Shown here piece by piece: positions 50,764-63,743 of a stretch of DNA of 64,000 nucleotides; within the stretch, counting starts at the first letter, position 1; each line of letters begins with the position of its first letter. The position numbers and the translations under genes were made by a program. The notes under the pieces were generated by a model. That model did not search any database. It was not told the origin of the DNA and worked only from the letters and a program-made list of their open reading frames with translations. Source of the stretch: Branchiostoma floridae (Eukaryota; Chordata; Leptocardii; Amphioxiformes; Branchiostomatidae); the NCBI RefSeq assembly GCF_000003815.2, contig NC_049983.1, positions 20,178,553 to 20,242,552 on the forward strand, given 5' to 3'.

Positions 50764-53700
50764 ATGATGCCGTTTGGCAACCACATCACCGTATGTGTGC
50801 TGATTCTGACGACATTTGGACCGTTAGGTGAGTGTTTTATCCTCGATCTTTGATGGTCACACTTAATTTGTAACTACCCTCCTCTCTCTTCTGGTGTTGG
50901 TGCTTAACAATAATATAAGTCGCACGTGCGATTGGCGTCTTTCTTGTACATTTTCAACGTAGATCCTATCCTGCCTTGGATAGATACACATAGTAATTAC
51001 CTCCAGCCGTTATTGAAATAATGAATACATAAAATTGGTCTAAACTTGTTTGGGTGGGGTGACTGCCTTTTACAGCTGTGTATGTACTTTATATGCAGAA
51101 AACTTGATCTATACATATTCGGAACACTGTTTCAGCACACTAAGTGCATCAAAGATCCGCAAATTGAAGATTTTTCTTAAAGTGAGTGTTTCCATGCCAG
51201 TGGGGGATCTCAAGTATGAACGCATACTGTCTATGTACTCAGGGCAAATTTGTTTTACCTTGATAAATATATAATCGGCACGGTGGTCATAGGCCCTAGG
51301 GGTACCGGTACGCACGCGCAGAGGATAGTTCTGGACAGAAGGATTGGATGGGATGACAACAATTACCTTCTAGTCATAGTAGTCATCAGGCCAATTAGCC
51401 ATGTTCATGTTACGCAGTACCATTTGCTTTACACAGACATAAGGCGTACCATAGGAATGTCACCATACTTCATATCTGAATGTAAGATTCATGACAATAC
51501 CAAATATTTCTGTTGTATAGAATTCATACGACATTAATGTAATCATCGATATTTTGGACAATAGTGACATTCTGATAGAATGAGATTAGACCACTGTTGG
51601 CCATTGAACGTTGTACAAAATGCTGAGTGAGCCTGTCCCATCAACTTATCAGCCTCAAGTTAGCAGATTCATTATCCTCGGCTCCGGTGTTCTGATAGTG
51701 TTTCTATGGTTATTCTACTTATGTGTCTCAATGGCTTATATTGTTTTGTTTATCAGATCAATTTCCTCCCATGGTCGCTAATTCTGACAGACATACAAAG
51801 ATTCACATACAAAACTCCCATAGTCAGTTCGTAGACATATTTCTTTGAATATAATGGCAGTATTGGAATACACTGGTTATGTTGTTATGAGTTATGCGCT
51901 TATCAATGTAAACAGAAAATGGTTTTCCTTCAAATGACTTCTTAAGAGTGCTTTTGAAATGTTACTATGGATGATTTGGTCATGTTGATTCAACATGCTA
52001 ACCTTTGATCACAGTGGGAGACTATATTTTTTAGTAAATTACCATTCGCAATGCTGATTCGCCGTGTCTCTTATTCAGTTACTTCTCAAATTCAACTACC
52101 CACATTATTCATATGGTATACGAAAGTCATGAGAAGTGGGGAGATGTAAGACTAAACACACACAGCCTATCTATAGATACAAGTTACAAGTAGTTCAGGA
52201 AGGCATGTTGTTTGGAGGTAAGAGAACTATTGCAATAGTCTTATTCTTAACCTACTAGTAACAGATGAAAACAGCTTAAAGGGTTTTTTAAACTATTACC
52301 AATAATACATCACTAAGACAGTAAGAAATACTAGTGCGCTTTTCCGAAAGGCACATTTGAAGTCTGGTGACTTAGATGTTCTGCTTTTCCCCCTCAAAAT
52401 GAGATATTGCGCAGTCAAATCATAATCTCTTGAAACAGTTTTGCCCAAACATAAAGTGTGATGACCAACCGAGGTACAGTGTCTACATCGTTGTGATATT
52501 GTTTTCCCTGTGTACTTTCAATATTCATAGGATCAATAGGACAGACCTGTGGAGGAACTCTGAACGAAGACACTACGACTAGGAACTTCACATCTCCCAA
52601 CTACCCAGAACGACTCTCAGCGGACGTCACGTGTGAATGGATTATCGAAGAACCTATGGGTCAAGTTCAACTGCAGTTTCAGGACTTTGATTTCCCACCT
52701 ACAGTATTTGGGTGTTCTGACTTTAATCCATTCCTGTCCATTTATGATGGTTCAACAGCATCAGCCCCATCCCTGGGACAGTACTGTGGAGATGAGAATG
52801 ATATTTATGCTCCACCAGGCGTGGTAGTATCATCTTCAGGGTCACTGCGTGTCCACTTTTATTCTGGAAACTTCGGTGGACTCTTACCTGGACAAGGCTT
52901 CGCTGCCACGTTTTCTTTCCAAGGTAAAGCTTATTTTCATTCATCTCATTTTGCCACAGGTACACAACTGACCTCGTCTACATACCATCACTCAGCATTT
53001 CAACAATTGCCCTAATTCCTAGACATTGCCAGTTTTGGTGCCATCCTGGGAAGTCTATGTTTCTGCCAGAACTAAGAGGGGACGTACGACACATCGGTGA
53101 TCGAAAATACATTACAGGAACAGAAAAGTATCCTGAGGATAGGAGACTACTACAAAGTGTCATCCTATCAAAGTTGAATATGAATATAGTACTGTTGCTG
53201 AGAAAATGATTGAAGATATTTCCTTATGCTACTTGGGACATTGTTGTAGACAACGAATAGGGAATGTAAATCATACGTGCACTGCTCTAGATTTCAAAGA
53301 GAAATACTCCTGTATCAATATGCAACATACATACTGATATCTTTTGTTTCCACAAGGTGATGTAGATCATTGTGCATCGTCGCCCTGTACCAACGGAGGG
53401 ACATGTGTGAATGCACCTAACGGTTTCCAGTGCCTGTGTACGCCAGAGTATATCGGGAAACAATGCCACGGTAGTTATTTCTGAGACATCTCTATTCAGC
53501 ATTTCGTCTGTAGAAAGGTAGAAAGTGCAATATAAATTTATATACCGTGCCATCACCACCATTGCCTTGCTCATGCTGCATCCATCCTTTGGTTTAAACC
53601 GGACATGTATCTTATTTTCATCCTCAGTATCACTGGGCTGAGCCAATCAGCATGTACGTGTAGTAGCTTTGAGAATATAAATGTATTATACATCCAGCTC

Positions 53701-56700
53701 AAAATCATTATATTAGTTCTCTTTAGAAGACAATTACTTCTTAATGAGGGTAACCGCAAGCAGCCACAAATCTGTATACCAAATCTAGCAATGACTTACA
53801 GTAATACAGGCAATCAAAAATGTTGCTTTTATCCAGTGACATTTTTATAAAAATTGAAATTTCTTTGTATTTTATATAGTGTCGCGAACATCATGCATGC
53901 TGCCACTGGGGATGGCAAGTGGTGACATTGAAGACAGTCAGATCTCAGCATCAACAGAGAGGACTGGGTACGAGGCTTACAAAGGTCGACTGAACGGTCC
54001 CCGTGCCTGGCAGGCAGACGTCGCCAACACTAACCAGTGGTTACAGGTCAACTTTAACACCAGAACCATCATCACCGGGATCCAGACACAGGGTTTGTGG
54101 GGAGGGCATGTCAAGAGCTACAGGCTTCTCTACGGAGATACAGAGGACGATCTGTCAACATACCAAGAGACTGCATCAAACAGTAGCGAGGTATGAATTA
54201 ATCTCCAGGCAGATTTACCAGGTGGCATGAGATAGTATCAAAGCCGGTCAAAGATTGTAGCCGGGCCAAAGGGTGTCAACCGGCTTTGATACTATCTTAT
54301 GCCACAGGTACATCAGCCTGAAGATTACATGTAGGTATGAGTTACACCTGACCTACCCTATGCAAAGTATCTGCCAAGTCCCTTTAAAGCTGGAAAGAAT
54401 GTTTATCAACAAAACGTTGTTATAATTAGATAACGGAAGGTGCCGCAACTTCGGACGTAAATTTACCAGTTCGACATCGTATTGTAGCAGTGTCAGTTGT
54501 CTGAAAACTTTTGCGTTTTGACTAATGATAAATGAGAGTGGTGGTGTTAAGGGATTTTCCGTCCGGGAGTTTATTTTCCATCGTCCATGCACAATTTACA
54601 CCATGAGTATTGGGACATGTTGTCTTTGTAGTTCAATGGCATATGTTTTTTTGGTCATTTCCACTTTCTATGCATGCTTGTAGGTCTTTTATGCGAATTC
54701 CGACGGAGCAACCGTAGTCAGTCATAATCTTAATGTACCGATCATCACCTCCATCCTGCGAGTGAACCCTCAAGACTTCACGGTCGGAATGATACGACTT
54801 CGATTAGAGTTGCTGGGATGTGAAGGTGATGTTTTTACCATTGCTAGGTATGAAGTGTGCAGTATGGACAATGTTGTATTTCTCGCTGTTAACATACTGT
54901 TCATAATTCACTTTCTCAGATGCTGCTAACCGTACTTGAACTTTGATCCAACAAACAATTTTTGTTAGTTAGATTTAGGGAGTCGACGTTATTGAACATA
55001 TCATCAAAGTTTGCTTTGGAACTTAAAAACGTGTGCTTTCTTCAATGGTTCCTTGAGGTTCTGTTTAATACTTGTTAGGGGGTCATTGTGCGCATAGTTG
55101 GGTGTATTAAAGAACTCAGTCTTCCAACTTGACAGCATCATTGTTCATAATGTTTTATGCTCTGGTTTGTTTTGTCAGAATACGACCACTGTGCCTCGTT
55201 GCCCTGTAGTAACGGAGGGACATGTGTGAATGGACCTGTCAGTTTCCAGTGCCTGTGCCCCCCGGAGTATGTGGGAACACAGTGTCAAGGTAATACGTTC
55301 TTACTTTTAAGGCAGAGCGCCCCTTTTGTTTTGGTTAAAATCAAGGCAGTTGACAGAGCTAAATACTTTTACCCCGTCATTGTCAACATTGCCAGGCTTC
55401 CGATGTCCTATATGACAGAATAAATCTACGAGGGTAAGTCAGAAAGTAATGCAAGTGGTTTCATAACAGACTCGTTTTTTAATCAATTGAGTTTAAATTT
55501 GGCATAAAGGTAGAGATATATGTCCTCTTGAGATTGAACGTTTTAAATTTGGTCTTTATCATTTTATGAGCAACTGAGTTGATTTCAATATGAACACACC
55601 CTTGGTAGCTTGTCAGACTATCGATTCCTCTAAATCAGACCCCTTGAAAAATCACTGTAGGAGGTTGAAATTATATATGTATGATAACAAATGTCTCTAT
55701 AGGTTGCGTACCAGTTTTCATTTCTAAACTCGTAATGGTTCTTTATTTACAGCTGCTAGGATGCAGTAAGTTGCGTTATAGAGCGGTTGGATTTATACAC
55801 GAATTCGTGAGTTGTTGGTTAAAAGACTACTTTTCCATTTACCAAAAGAAACGAAACTTTACACAGTTATTAACTGTTTAAAGACTAAAAAGTGTGCTAA
55901 GTTTCATTTCTCTTTGTTAATGAAAAAGAAGGCTACAGAAATTTTTAATCATAACACTGCAGATCTCATGACCCTGAAGACCGCGTATACCTCACTCTAC
56001 ACCAGCAACGAAAAAAGAAATACTGCTCGGATTTCAGTGTTGAAAATAAGCGTGTGGCTTATAGAGAAATGCAGCTTATTGCATGTGCTGGCTTAGTCTC
56101 CTACAATAGAAAAAATTGGTTTAGGGAAATTCATAATTGTACGTTAATTGGACCCCACTTTTCTTTTGACGGGATACCAAGGGTGTGGTCACCTTGAAAG
56201 CAGCTCAGTCACTCATAAAACAATTAGCAACAAATTTAGATGTTTCAATCTCAAGAGGAGATATGTCTTAACCTTTGTGCCAAATTTCAACTCATTCGAT
56301 CAAAGAACGACTCTGTTATGAAACCACTTGCATTACTTTCTGACTCACCCTCGTATCTACATTTTTTGCGCAGTCTATGTCATAATCTGTAGAGATTGAC
56401 TGACAGTAGTAGCAGTAGTATTTACATTTATCTTATTTTCCTTAGTATTGAAGTCATTGTGCTCCCTGCCCCTGGGGATGGCAAGTGGTGACATTGAAGA
56501 CAGTCAGATCTCAGCATCAACAGAGAGGACTGGGTACGAGGCTTACAAAGGCCGGTTGAACGGTCCCCGTGCCTGGCAGGCAGACGTCGCCAACACTAAC
56601 CAGTGGTTACAGGTCAACTTTAACAACAGAACCATCATCACCGGGATCCAGACACAGGGTTTGTGGGGAGGGCATGTCAAGAGCTACAGACTTCTCTACG

Positions 56701-59578
56701 GAGCGACAGAGGACGGTCTGTTGATGTACAAAGACACCGGGTCCAACATTGACAAGGTTACCATCATTTACTTGTACGTTATACTACACGAAAATATCCT
56801 GACTATCTGTTAGGTGTTGTAACCACGATATATAATTCCTTGGTATAATTCCTTGTTATACTGAATATTAAACATTTAATGATCATAGGATTCTTTTCCA
56901 GCCGATGATGTACATTTGTTTATCTTGATATTGTAACGGAATGTAGTTGATTTTTCTGTTTGTTTTCCGTCTCTACCTCCAGGTTTTTGACGCTAATTCT
57001 GATGGTTCAGCAGTGGTCAGTCATGTCCTTGAAGTACCGGTCACTACGTCCATCGTGCGAGTAAACCCTCAGGACTTCACGGCCAACTTGATACGTCTCC
57101 GTATAGAGATGCTAGGATGTGTGGGTGAGAAATTTAAGCTCTCCTCGTCTGGATTTGGTAGTTTTGACACTGGTCACCGTTACTCACAGTAGCTTAAATA
57201 ACGACCATTTTCCGCATACGTTTTTTGTTTTATCTGTCAATAGTCTGTAAAAATAAAACACCTATCTTCTTTCATTATACAATTGCAACAGACGCAGTTT
57301 ATGTTGGATCAACCCAACCAGGAACAACCACACTGAGTACGTCCGAGGCAACCACAACAGACGGCGCGTCAACAGTGTTTCCAACTACACTCGCTCTATC
57401 AACACCAGACAGGTCAACTACACAGCCTGCAATTACAACGACATCTGCAACAACACAGCCAACTCAACCTCCATCTACACAATCTAGTACAACTGAAATG
57501 CCGACGACCAGTCTCAGTCAGACTCCATCTAGCGTAAAGACAGCAACGACACCAAATCTTCTGACATCCTCAACAGCGACAGTACAGCCAACGGAGACAT
57601 CAGTGACACCATCCTTTATGACACCAGGACCATCTCCAATAATCACCTCAACAACGCATATAGAGGAAACTGTGGTGACAACATCAGAAACATTTGTTGT
57701 AGAAACGTCAGAGACACCGCAAGTTACAACATTAAAACCGTCTACTGTACCTATATCAACAACGAATATGGAGGAAACTGTATTGACAACAACAGAAACA
57801 TTCATTGTAGAAACATCAGAAACACCATCAGTTACAACACCTACCGTATCTACATCGACATCGCCTATGTCTGAGGAAACTGTCACAACAACAGCAGCAG
57901 CATCAACTGCAACAACCTCAGCTACCATGGCAACATCAACGACACCGACATGTATGGTAGAAACTACAGAAGCAACAACACCTCCGACAACAAAATTATC
58001 AGTGTCATCTCAACCTACAACAACGCCATTACAAATGGTAGAAACATCACCCAAAACAACAAATACAAAAACTTGTGCCCATACGACAACAAAGGAGGCT
58101 TCCACGTCAAAGAAGACCAACATACCACTTCCAGTAGAAACCACGAAACCTGACTTGATCAAGACAACGAAGACTCTTTGGAAACATACCACATCGGCTG
58201 AAGATGGTGGTAAGGCTGAACAGTCAGGCGACAGTGGAGGAGGAGGAGGTAACACCGCGGTGTTCGCTGCTGCAGGAGCCGCAGGAGGAGTAGCGGTCCT
58301 GGTCGGAGTGGGAGTCTCTATCTTCATCTGCAGAAGACGCGGAAGGTAAAGGAAATTGTCTATAGAATATTAACTATACTCAAATCGATTCTTAATCTAC
58401 TCACTGCACTATGTATTCATCATTTGTCACCATAGCTTGGTTGCCACATTGGAGTTACAAATGCGCAGTACGTACACATTTAGAATAACAAAGCATTGCG
58501 TAGTACAAAGACGTTCAATGTCTCATACGACTATACAATGTAACTTGATCAACATAAATACTCTCATTTCTCTTTTCATTATTACGTAGTATTAAAAATG
58601 ACATTGCAGGAATTCCGAGGCTTGTGGTGTACCAATGCATCGTCTGGAGGAGAACAACAATCCTAAAACGTAAGTTGTTTGTGGAAATATTTCCATTTCG
58701 CTCCTTGTTTGACATATGAATTGGGTTATAACGTTTGTTGCCACGTTTGATGTGGACATTTTGCCTTGATGAGCTAAGTTTATTGACATAACCCCCATGC
58801 ATAGAGTACTCTATGAATATTTACTGGGAATCGCACGTATTATATCTGTCGGTGTGTAATATGTTTGCATAATGCGGCAGTGCTATATGTAAACATTCCT
58901 ATAGAGCTAACTGTTACTGTTACGAGGCGAAATGTCATTGACGTCACGTCTTGAGCGAAAAGTAGTGACTTCAGATTCATTTAAAGTTTACGAAATAGCT
59001 TGATTCGATGACTCAGCTAGTCTGAATGGTAACAGCTGTATAGGGTGATTATCAATGCATTCAACAGTTCGTTATATTTTTCTGTATCTCTACTCTAGTC
59101 ATAATCACGTCGCTGATGTGGAAGTGGAGAATCCCCTCTACGGAACGTAAGTGACATGTGACATTTGATTGTACTCTTGAGACTTATCTTGGACAAGTAA
59201 CGTTATCTTCAAAATTCCCTTGCTTCACCCCAAAGGAAGTGAAGTATTGTGTTTTGCTTGTGTGTGTTCCAGTGTGGACGATTACATCATATGTGTGTCT
59301 GTGTATGTCTGTGTGTGTGTATGTGTCTGTGTCTGCGTGCGTGTGTGTGTGCGTGTGTGTGTGTGTGTTTGCGTGTGTGTGTGTGTGCGCGCGCGCGTGT
59401 GTTTGTGTGTGTGTCTGTCTGTCTGTGTGCGTGTGTGTGTGTGTGTCTGTCTGTTTGTCCGCCTGTCTGTGTGTCTGTCTGTCTCTCTGTGCAATCAAAT
59501 TAACAGACGCAATTCTGGTCTTTCAGGATGAGTAAAGCGGACGGAGTGGGTCTGGCCGTGGCTGACAGCTGTGCGTGA
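50764..59578 (+). CDS. Gene B: CUB-EGF-discoidin-EGF-discoidin-mucin transmembrane receptor
   Basis: Complete gene, 2802 coding bases, 933 aa, 12 exons: 50764-50827 (signal peptide), 52531-52923 (CUB, residues 22-152), 53357-53470 (EGF, 153-190), 53880-54190 and 54684-54825 (discoidin, 191-341), 55179-55289 (EGF, 342-378), 56446-56756 and 56983-57124 (discoidin, 379-529), 57292-58345 (Thr/Ser-rich stalk, then TM about 852-876 ending in RRRG), 58610-58669, 59099-59146, 59527-59578. It is a type I membrane protein with a tail of about 57 residues. The tail contains NPLY (912-915), an NPxY-type sequence known from adaptor and endocytic signals. Modules are phase 1-1, fit for exon shuffling. Neuropilins, DCBLD and MFGE8/EDIL3 share domains but not this order. 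Ligand and role unknown; adhesion or pathogen recognition is an inference. Poly(A) signal AATAAA at 60021. Confidence 0.93.
54222..54305. repeat. 84-bp hairpin in a gene B intron
   Basis: Two 27-base arms starting GTGGCATGAGATAGTATC and ending GATACTATCTTATGCCAC pair with a single mismatch around a 30-base loop. It lies 31 bases after the donor of discoidin-a exon 1. A tiny MITE or a pre-miRNA-like fold are both possible. Confidence 0.8.
55429..56353. mobile_element. 925-bp mariner-like element in a gene B intron
   Basis: Flanked by TA on both sides. Long terminal inverted repeats of over 100 bp begin CGAGGGTAAGTCAGAAAGTA on the left and CGAGGGTGAGTCAGAAAGTA on the right strand complement, and both continue through CCTCTTGAGATTGAA. 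A TA duplication and CGAGGGT ends are typical of mariner/Tc1 elements. A weak frame at 55812-56096 shows no transposase motifs, so the copy is non-autonomous or decayed. Confidence 0.85.
59290..59485 (+). repeat. (GT)n / TGTC microsatellite in the last intron of gene B
   Basis: Runs of TGTG with interspersed TGTC and GCGC steps, followed by GTCTGTCT. It creates Cys/Val and His/Thr open frames on both strands that are not genes. It ends about 40 bases before the final exon of gene B. Confidence 0.95.
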
Positions 59579-60020
59579 CGTCAGTAGTAATGGCCGGGAG
59601 GACCTTGCAACTCCCTATTGTGACTGAGACTTTCCCTAATATGTATCAATAGATCGTTGAGAACAGGGGGATTTATCGGACTTTTTGTGTAGTTTGAACC
59701 TAAATGTGTAATATTGCAATGGTCAAAGCTTTTTTTAGCTGTACAGCATACAACTACATTGCAATTTAATAGCAACTTACTGCCTTCATATTGCCCCGCT
59801 ATGCATATCGAATACTCTTCTATGCAGTGTAAGCTTAGTATGTCACTGCCTCACTCAAGGTAATTGTCTTGTATCAGTGTTTGTGTATAAATAACCAGTG
59901 TTCGGTTATTTCTAGCAAAATTCTTTGGAAATGTGGATTATTAGAATATTTGATAAACAGGAAAAGCAGTGCTATTTCTATTGTGTAAATACCTGTACAT
60001 GCCATGCTCCATTTAAGTGC

Positions 60021-60026
60021 AATAAA
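60021..60026 (+). promoter_or_regulatory. Poly(A) signal of gene B
   Basis: AATAAA about 440 bases past the gene B stop codon, in otherwise gene-free sequence; a good candidate for 3' end formation. Confidence 0.6.
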
Positions 60027-60342
60027 ATAGATACGCTATACTGGTTTGTCAGGTTTTTTGTGTACACTGTATGAAAAGAATCTGTGCAACCTTAATCACT
60101 TTATTCATACCGGCTCTCTTTTTGGTGGCTATTCTTATCGCCCACTACCCGGGTAAAAGTCAGATAAGGTTAAACGTCAAAACTATGAGTAACATGGATT
60201 CCTTAAGACTATGGAAACTTTAATTCAAAATATGTCTGTAAGCTATGCTAGTCACCATTGGTTGGACATTTCTCGAGAAATATTGACAAAAAGCTAAAAG
60301 AATCACGGCATACCTTAGTGATAACCGCTAGCGCCCATTGGT

Positions 60343-60384
60343 CAGTACAAATATCAGCACACCTTTCTGTTTGCACAAGATAAG
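60343..60384 (+). promoter_or_regulatory. Conserved upstream block of gene C
   Basis: Counterpart of 50518-50558 upstream of gene B (CAGTACAAATAT ... ACAAGATAA), followed by TTACATCATA at 60432. It lies about 205-245 bases before the gene C start codon. Confidence 0.6.
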
Positions 60385-60587
60385 ATAACTGGAGAGAACA
60401 ATCCGCCGCCAGTCACCACTGTGCACGCCTTAGTTACATCATATGGGTGGAGATAGATGACTAATAGATGACGCAAAGGCTTGCGGGATATAGGTATCAT
60501 AAAATGAGGTAATTACATACATGCATGATTCGGGTGTTGTCAGAGAGCTACACTACTTCGTCGTGGCACGTGTTTAACAATCGTGCG

Positions 60588-63500
60588 ATGGTGAAGGAAT
60601 ACCGGCGGAACAAAATGATCTCATCTGGCAAAATCCTCGTTGTAAGAGTTCTGATGCTGGTGGCATTCGGGGCGTTAGGTGAGTGTTTTTCTTAGAACAT
60701 GTTTAATGACAATTACCAGTCTATGTTGTTAGTTGACATTATGATTGTGATTGGCAGCTTTCTGTGCGTTTCCAATGAAACAGGTTTTCAGTTCTCAGAA
60801 GATAACACCAAATACATTAACGTAAAGAATGTTGAAATTACGTCTCAAACCTATAATCAATCAGACATAACTATACAATTCTATCAAGAAGAAAGTATTC
60901 CATGTGACAAACAAAGATAGTGAGATAGCTGTAGGAGAACGACTCAGTCGGATAGAGGGTTTGCGCCAGTCATTGTGTTCAACAGGTTCTACACTGTCAC
61001 TTAAACTAGAAGAAGAGAAATGAAAACAGAAATAGAGTGGAGTAGTATTTTCGGTATAATGTAACATTTTAAAGCAGATCTATTCACACAACACCATGTA
61101 TATTTTACAAAATACGCCTTCTGTTCTTAGTTAAGGTTTCATCACCACACGTGCCGTGGGGATGTTTGACACTGTACTTTTGTACGTCATGTGGTGGCAT
61201 GGGTTTTGACATACAGATTTAGATCAAGATCGAATACTTCTGTTGCGTTACAATTAGTACAAGGGGCGTCCCTGACCTATAGTTGCATCGTGCTGTAGGT
61301 AGGCTGCAACACGTTTGACCTATGAAACATTTAACAGAGTTCTAAACGCAGCAGATTTCATCATCTCTTTGTTTTGTATTTGTATTTGTTTTCCTGGCTG
61401 TCCTGGCATGACCATTAGATATTCATAATTTTCGGGAGATGGTGTTATATGGTTTCAAATGTCAGTCTTCTCTAAAGTATGCTGAAAATTGATATTGGAT
61501 CTAAACTGACCTCTGCTCTTCAAACGTTGTTTGCTACTTAACGTATCTTTCATCCCTTTTGCACCGGTTGTGATCTTTGAACTTTGATTAAGCGATTTTA
61601 CTTGTTACAAAGGCACGCAGGTAAGTAGTATAAATCCAGACGCGCAGGTTGATATCTACAGTATCTTCTCTCGTTCAAAACGATAAAATATTTGGCGGCA
61701 AGCAACGTTAACCCCTTCCATAACTCTGATTTCTTAACATGTCACCTATTGCTTCAGATAAGAACAGTTCAAACATAGGGTGTGGTTATCTGTTGATTGG
61801 AGTTTTGTCCTGTCTTTGGTAAAATATGACTCAAGCGACAGAGAATGTGAGAATAAATGTCATTGCGATAGGCTATCTGCCCTAATCTCAGAGCCATTGG
61901 TTTTACTACCACGGCTCGTTTACTAGCTCCCTCAAAAATGTATTTTTAGGAAGCCAGTTTGGGGGGGGGGGAGGGTAGGATGACACCCAGGCAATCTCTG
62001 TCCAGCGACACTGGCAGCATTTCAAGTGAGATATTGCTCAAGGAATCCATAATATCTGAAGTCATTAATTACTAACATGAATACAAGTGCAAGCATGTGT
62101 ACACTGACAAGAGAATCATGCACAGATCCGACTGTGATTGTTCGTTTTATGATTTATTAGCAGCTTATAATTAGCAGTTTAGGTCCAGTACACTGAGCTG
62201 AGCTGATATGATTTGTTTTTATTTCTAGGGTCAATGGGGCAGAACTGTGGAGGAACTCTAAACAAAGACAGTCCGACAAGAAACTTTACATCTCCCAACT
62301 ACCCTAGACCAGTACAAGATGGCGTCACTTGTGACTGGATCATCGAAGCACCCATGGGTCAAGTTCATCTGCAGTTTGACGACTTCATTTTCGCGCCAGC
62401 AGTATTTGGGTGTTCTGACTTTAACGCGTTTGTGTCAGTGTATGACGGTTCGTCCACATCATCCCCATCACTAGGGCGGTACTGTGGAGATGAGATCGGG
62501 AACTTCGCGCCTCCAGACGTGATACAGTCATCTTCAGGGTCTTTGTTCGTCCGCTTCTACTCGGGAACCTTCGTTGGTCTTACATCTGGACAAGGATTTG
62601 TTTCAACTTTTTCTTTCCCAGGTAGAATGTTTATATTCCCTATTTTGTTTGTATTACTACATCGCTAAACGTATTGTCTGCAACTATCAGAAACTTTTTT
62701 TTTTCATTTACTGCCAATGCCTATCACCCGATATTCCCATGTATAAAGCTTTATTGTACACTTGGTTACAATTGTGTTTGATATGATATCGAATCATGCT
62801 TGTTTCCAGACCACGCTGACTGTACTGACGTGGTGTGTCAGAACGGAGGGACGTGCACAGACACACCGAGTGGATACAGCTGCTTCTGTGCTGCTGGGTT
62901 CACTGGTTTGCAGTGTGAAACAGGTACACAGTGCCTTTTATAGAACGGTTGTTTTTTTAGTCTCCATAGCAGGCTCTCTGGGCTTTCTTCCGTCTTTTTT
63001 TTGTGTCACAATACAGTTTTGCTTGCCTTTTGTACTGGGTCGCTTGTAGTACTCGTCATAATTACAATGTTAATATTAGTGGTTGTTTTGTTTTGTTTTC
63101 TCACAAGAAAACGTCGACTACTGCGCATCGTCTCCTTGTACTAACGACGGGACATGTGTGAATGTACTTGGCGGTTTCCAGTGCGAGTGCACGTCAGAGT
63201 ATGTTGGGACACAATGCCAAGGGTAATTTATTCCCAAATCATTATATTATTCTAGTAACTATCATCACCAGGTGGTAGGTTGGCGCTTTGCGGCTTAAGA
63301 ACAGGGACTTACACGTACACTACAGTCGCTGTTGATTTCTACAATAAAGTATGTTAGCATAGGCAGATTTTTCCATTACAAATCAGTGTATAAATCATCA
63401 CATCAACAAATTTCATGTTTTGTCTGGCTTAGTGTTAAAATCCTCATGCTTGATGCCTCTGGGGATGGAAAGTGGCTACATTGAAGACAGCCAGATCTCA

Positions 63501-63743
63501 GCATCAACAGAGAAGACTGGGTACGAGGCTTACAAAGGCCGACTGAACGGCCCCCGTGCCTGGCAGGCAAACATCGCTAACACTAACCAGTGGTTACAGG
63601 TCAACTTTACCACCAGAACCATCATCACCGGGATCCAGACACAGGGTTTGTGGGGAGGCCATGTCAAGAGCTACAGGCTTCTCTACGGAGATGCAGAGGA
63701 CGGCCTGTCGGTGTATAAAGAACCTGGTTCGGACGGTAGCAAG
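60588..63743 (+). CDS. Gene C: CUB-EGF-EGF-discoidin protein, partial (continues past the window)
   Basis: Exons seen: signal peptide 60588-60678 (a second in-frame ATG at 60615 gives a more typical signal peptide), CUB 62229-62621 (393 bases as in A and B), EGF 62810-62923, EGF 63108-63222, discoidin part a 63433-63743 (311 bases). The second discoidin half and the rest lie beyond 64000. The domain order and the first EGF (TDTPSGYSCFCAAGFTGL) match gene A far better than B, so A and C are closest relatives. At the second EGF exon the canonical donor (GTAATT at 63223) leaves one base too many; the phase-1 join used elsewhere needs the exon to end at 63221, where the next bases are GG. Used as is, the frame stops about 18 codons into the next exon. 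63844-64000 is A/T-rich and resembles a retroelement tail. Confidence 0.85.

Noticed and set aside
59158-59535. Cys/Val-rich and His/Thr-rich open frames
   Set aside because: Produced by the GT microsatellite in the last intron of gene B.
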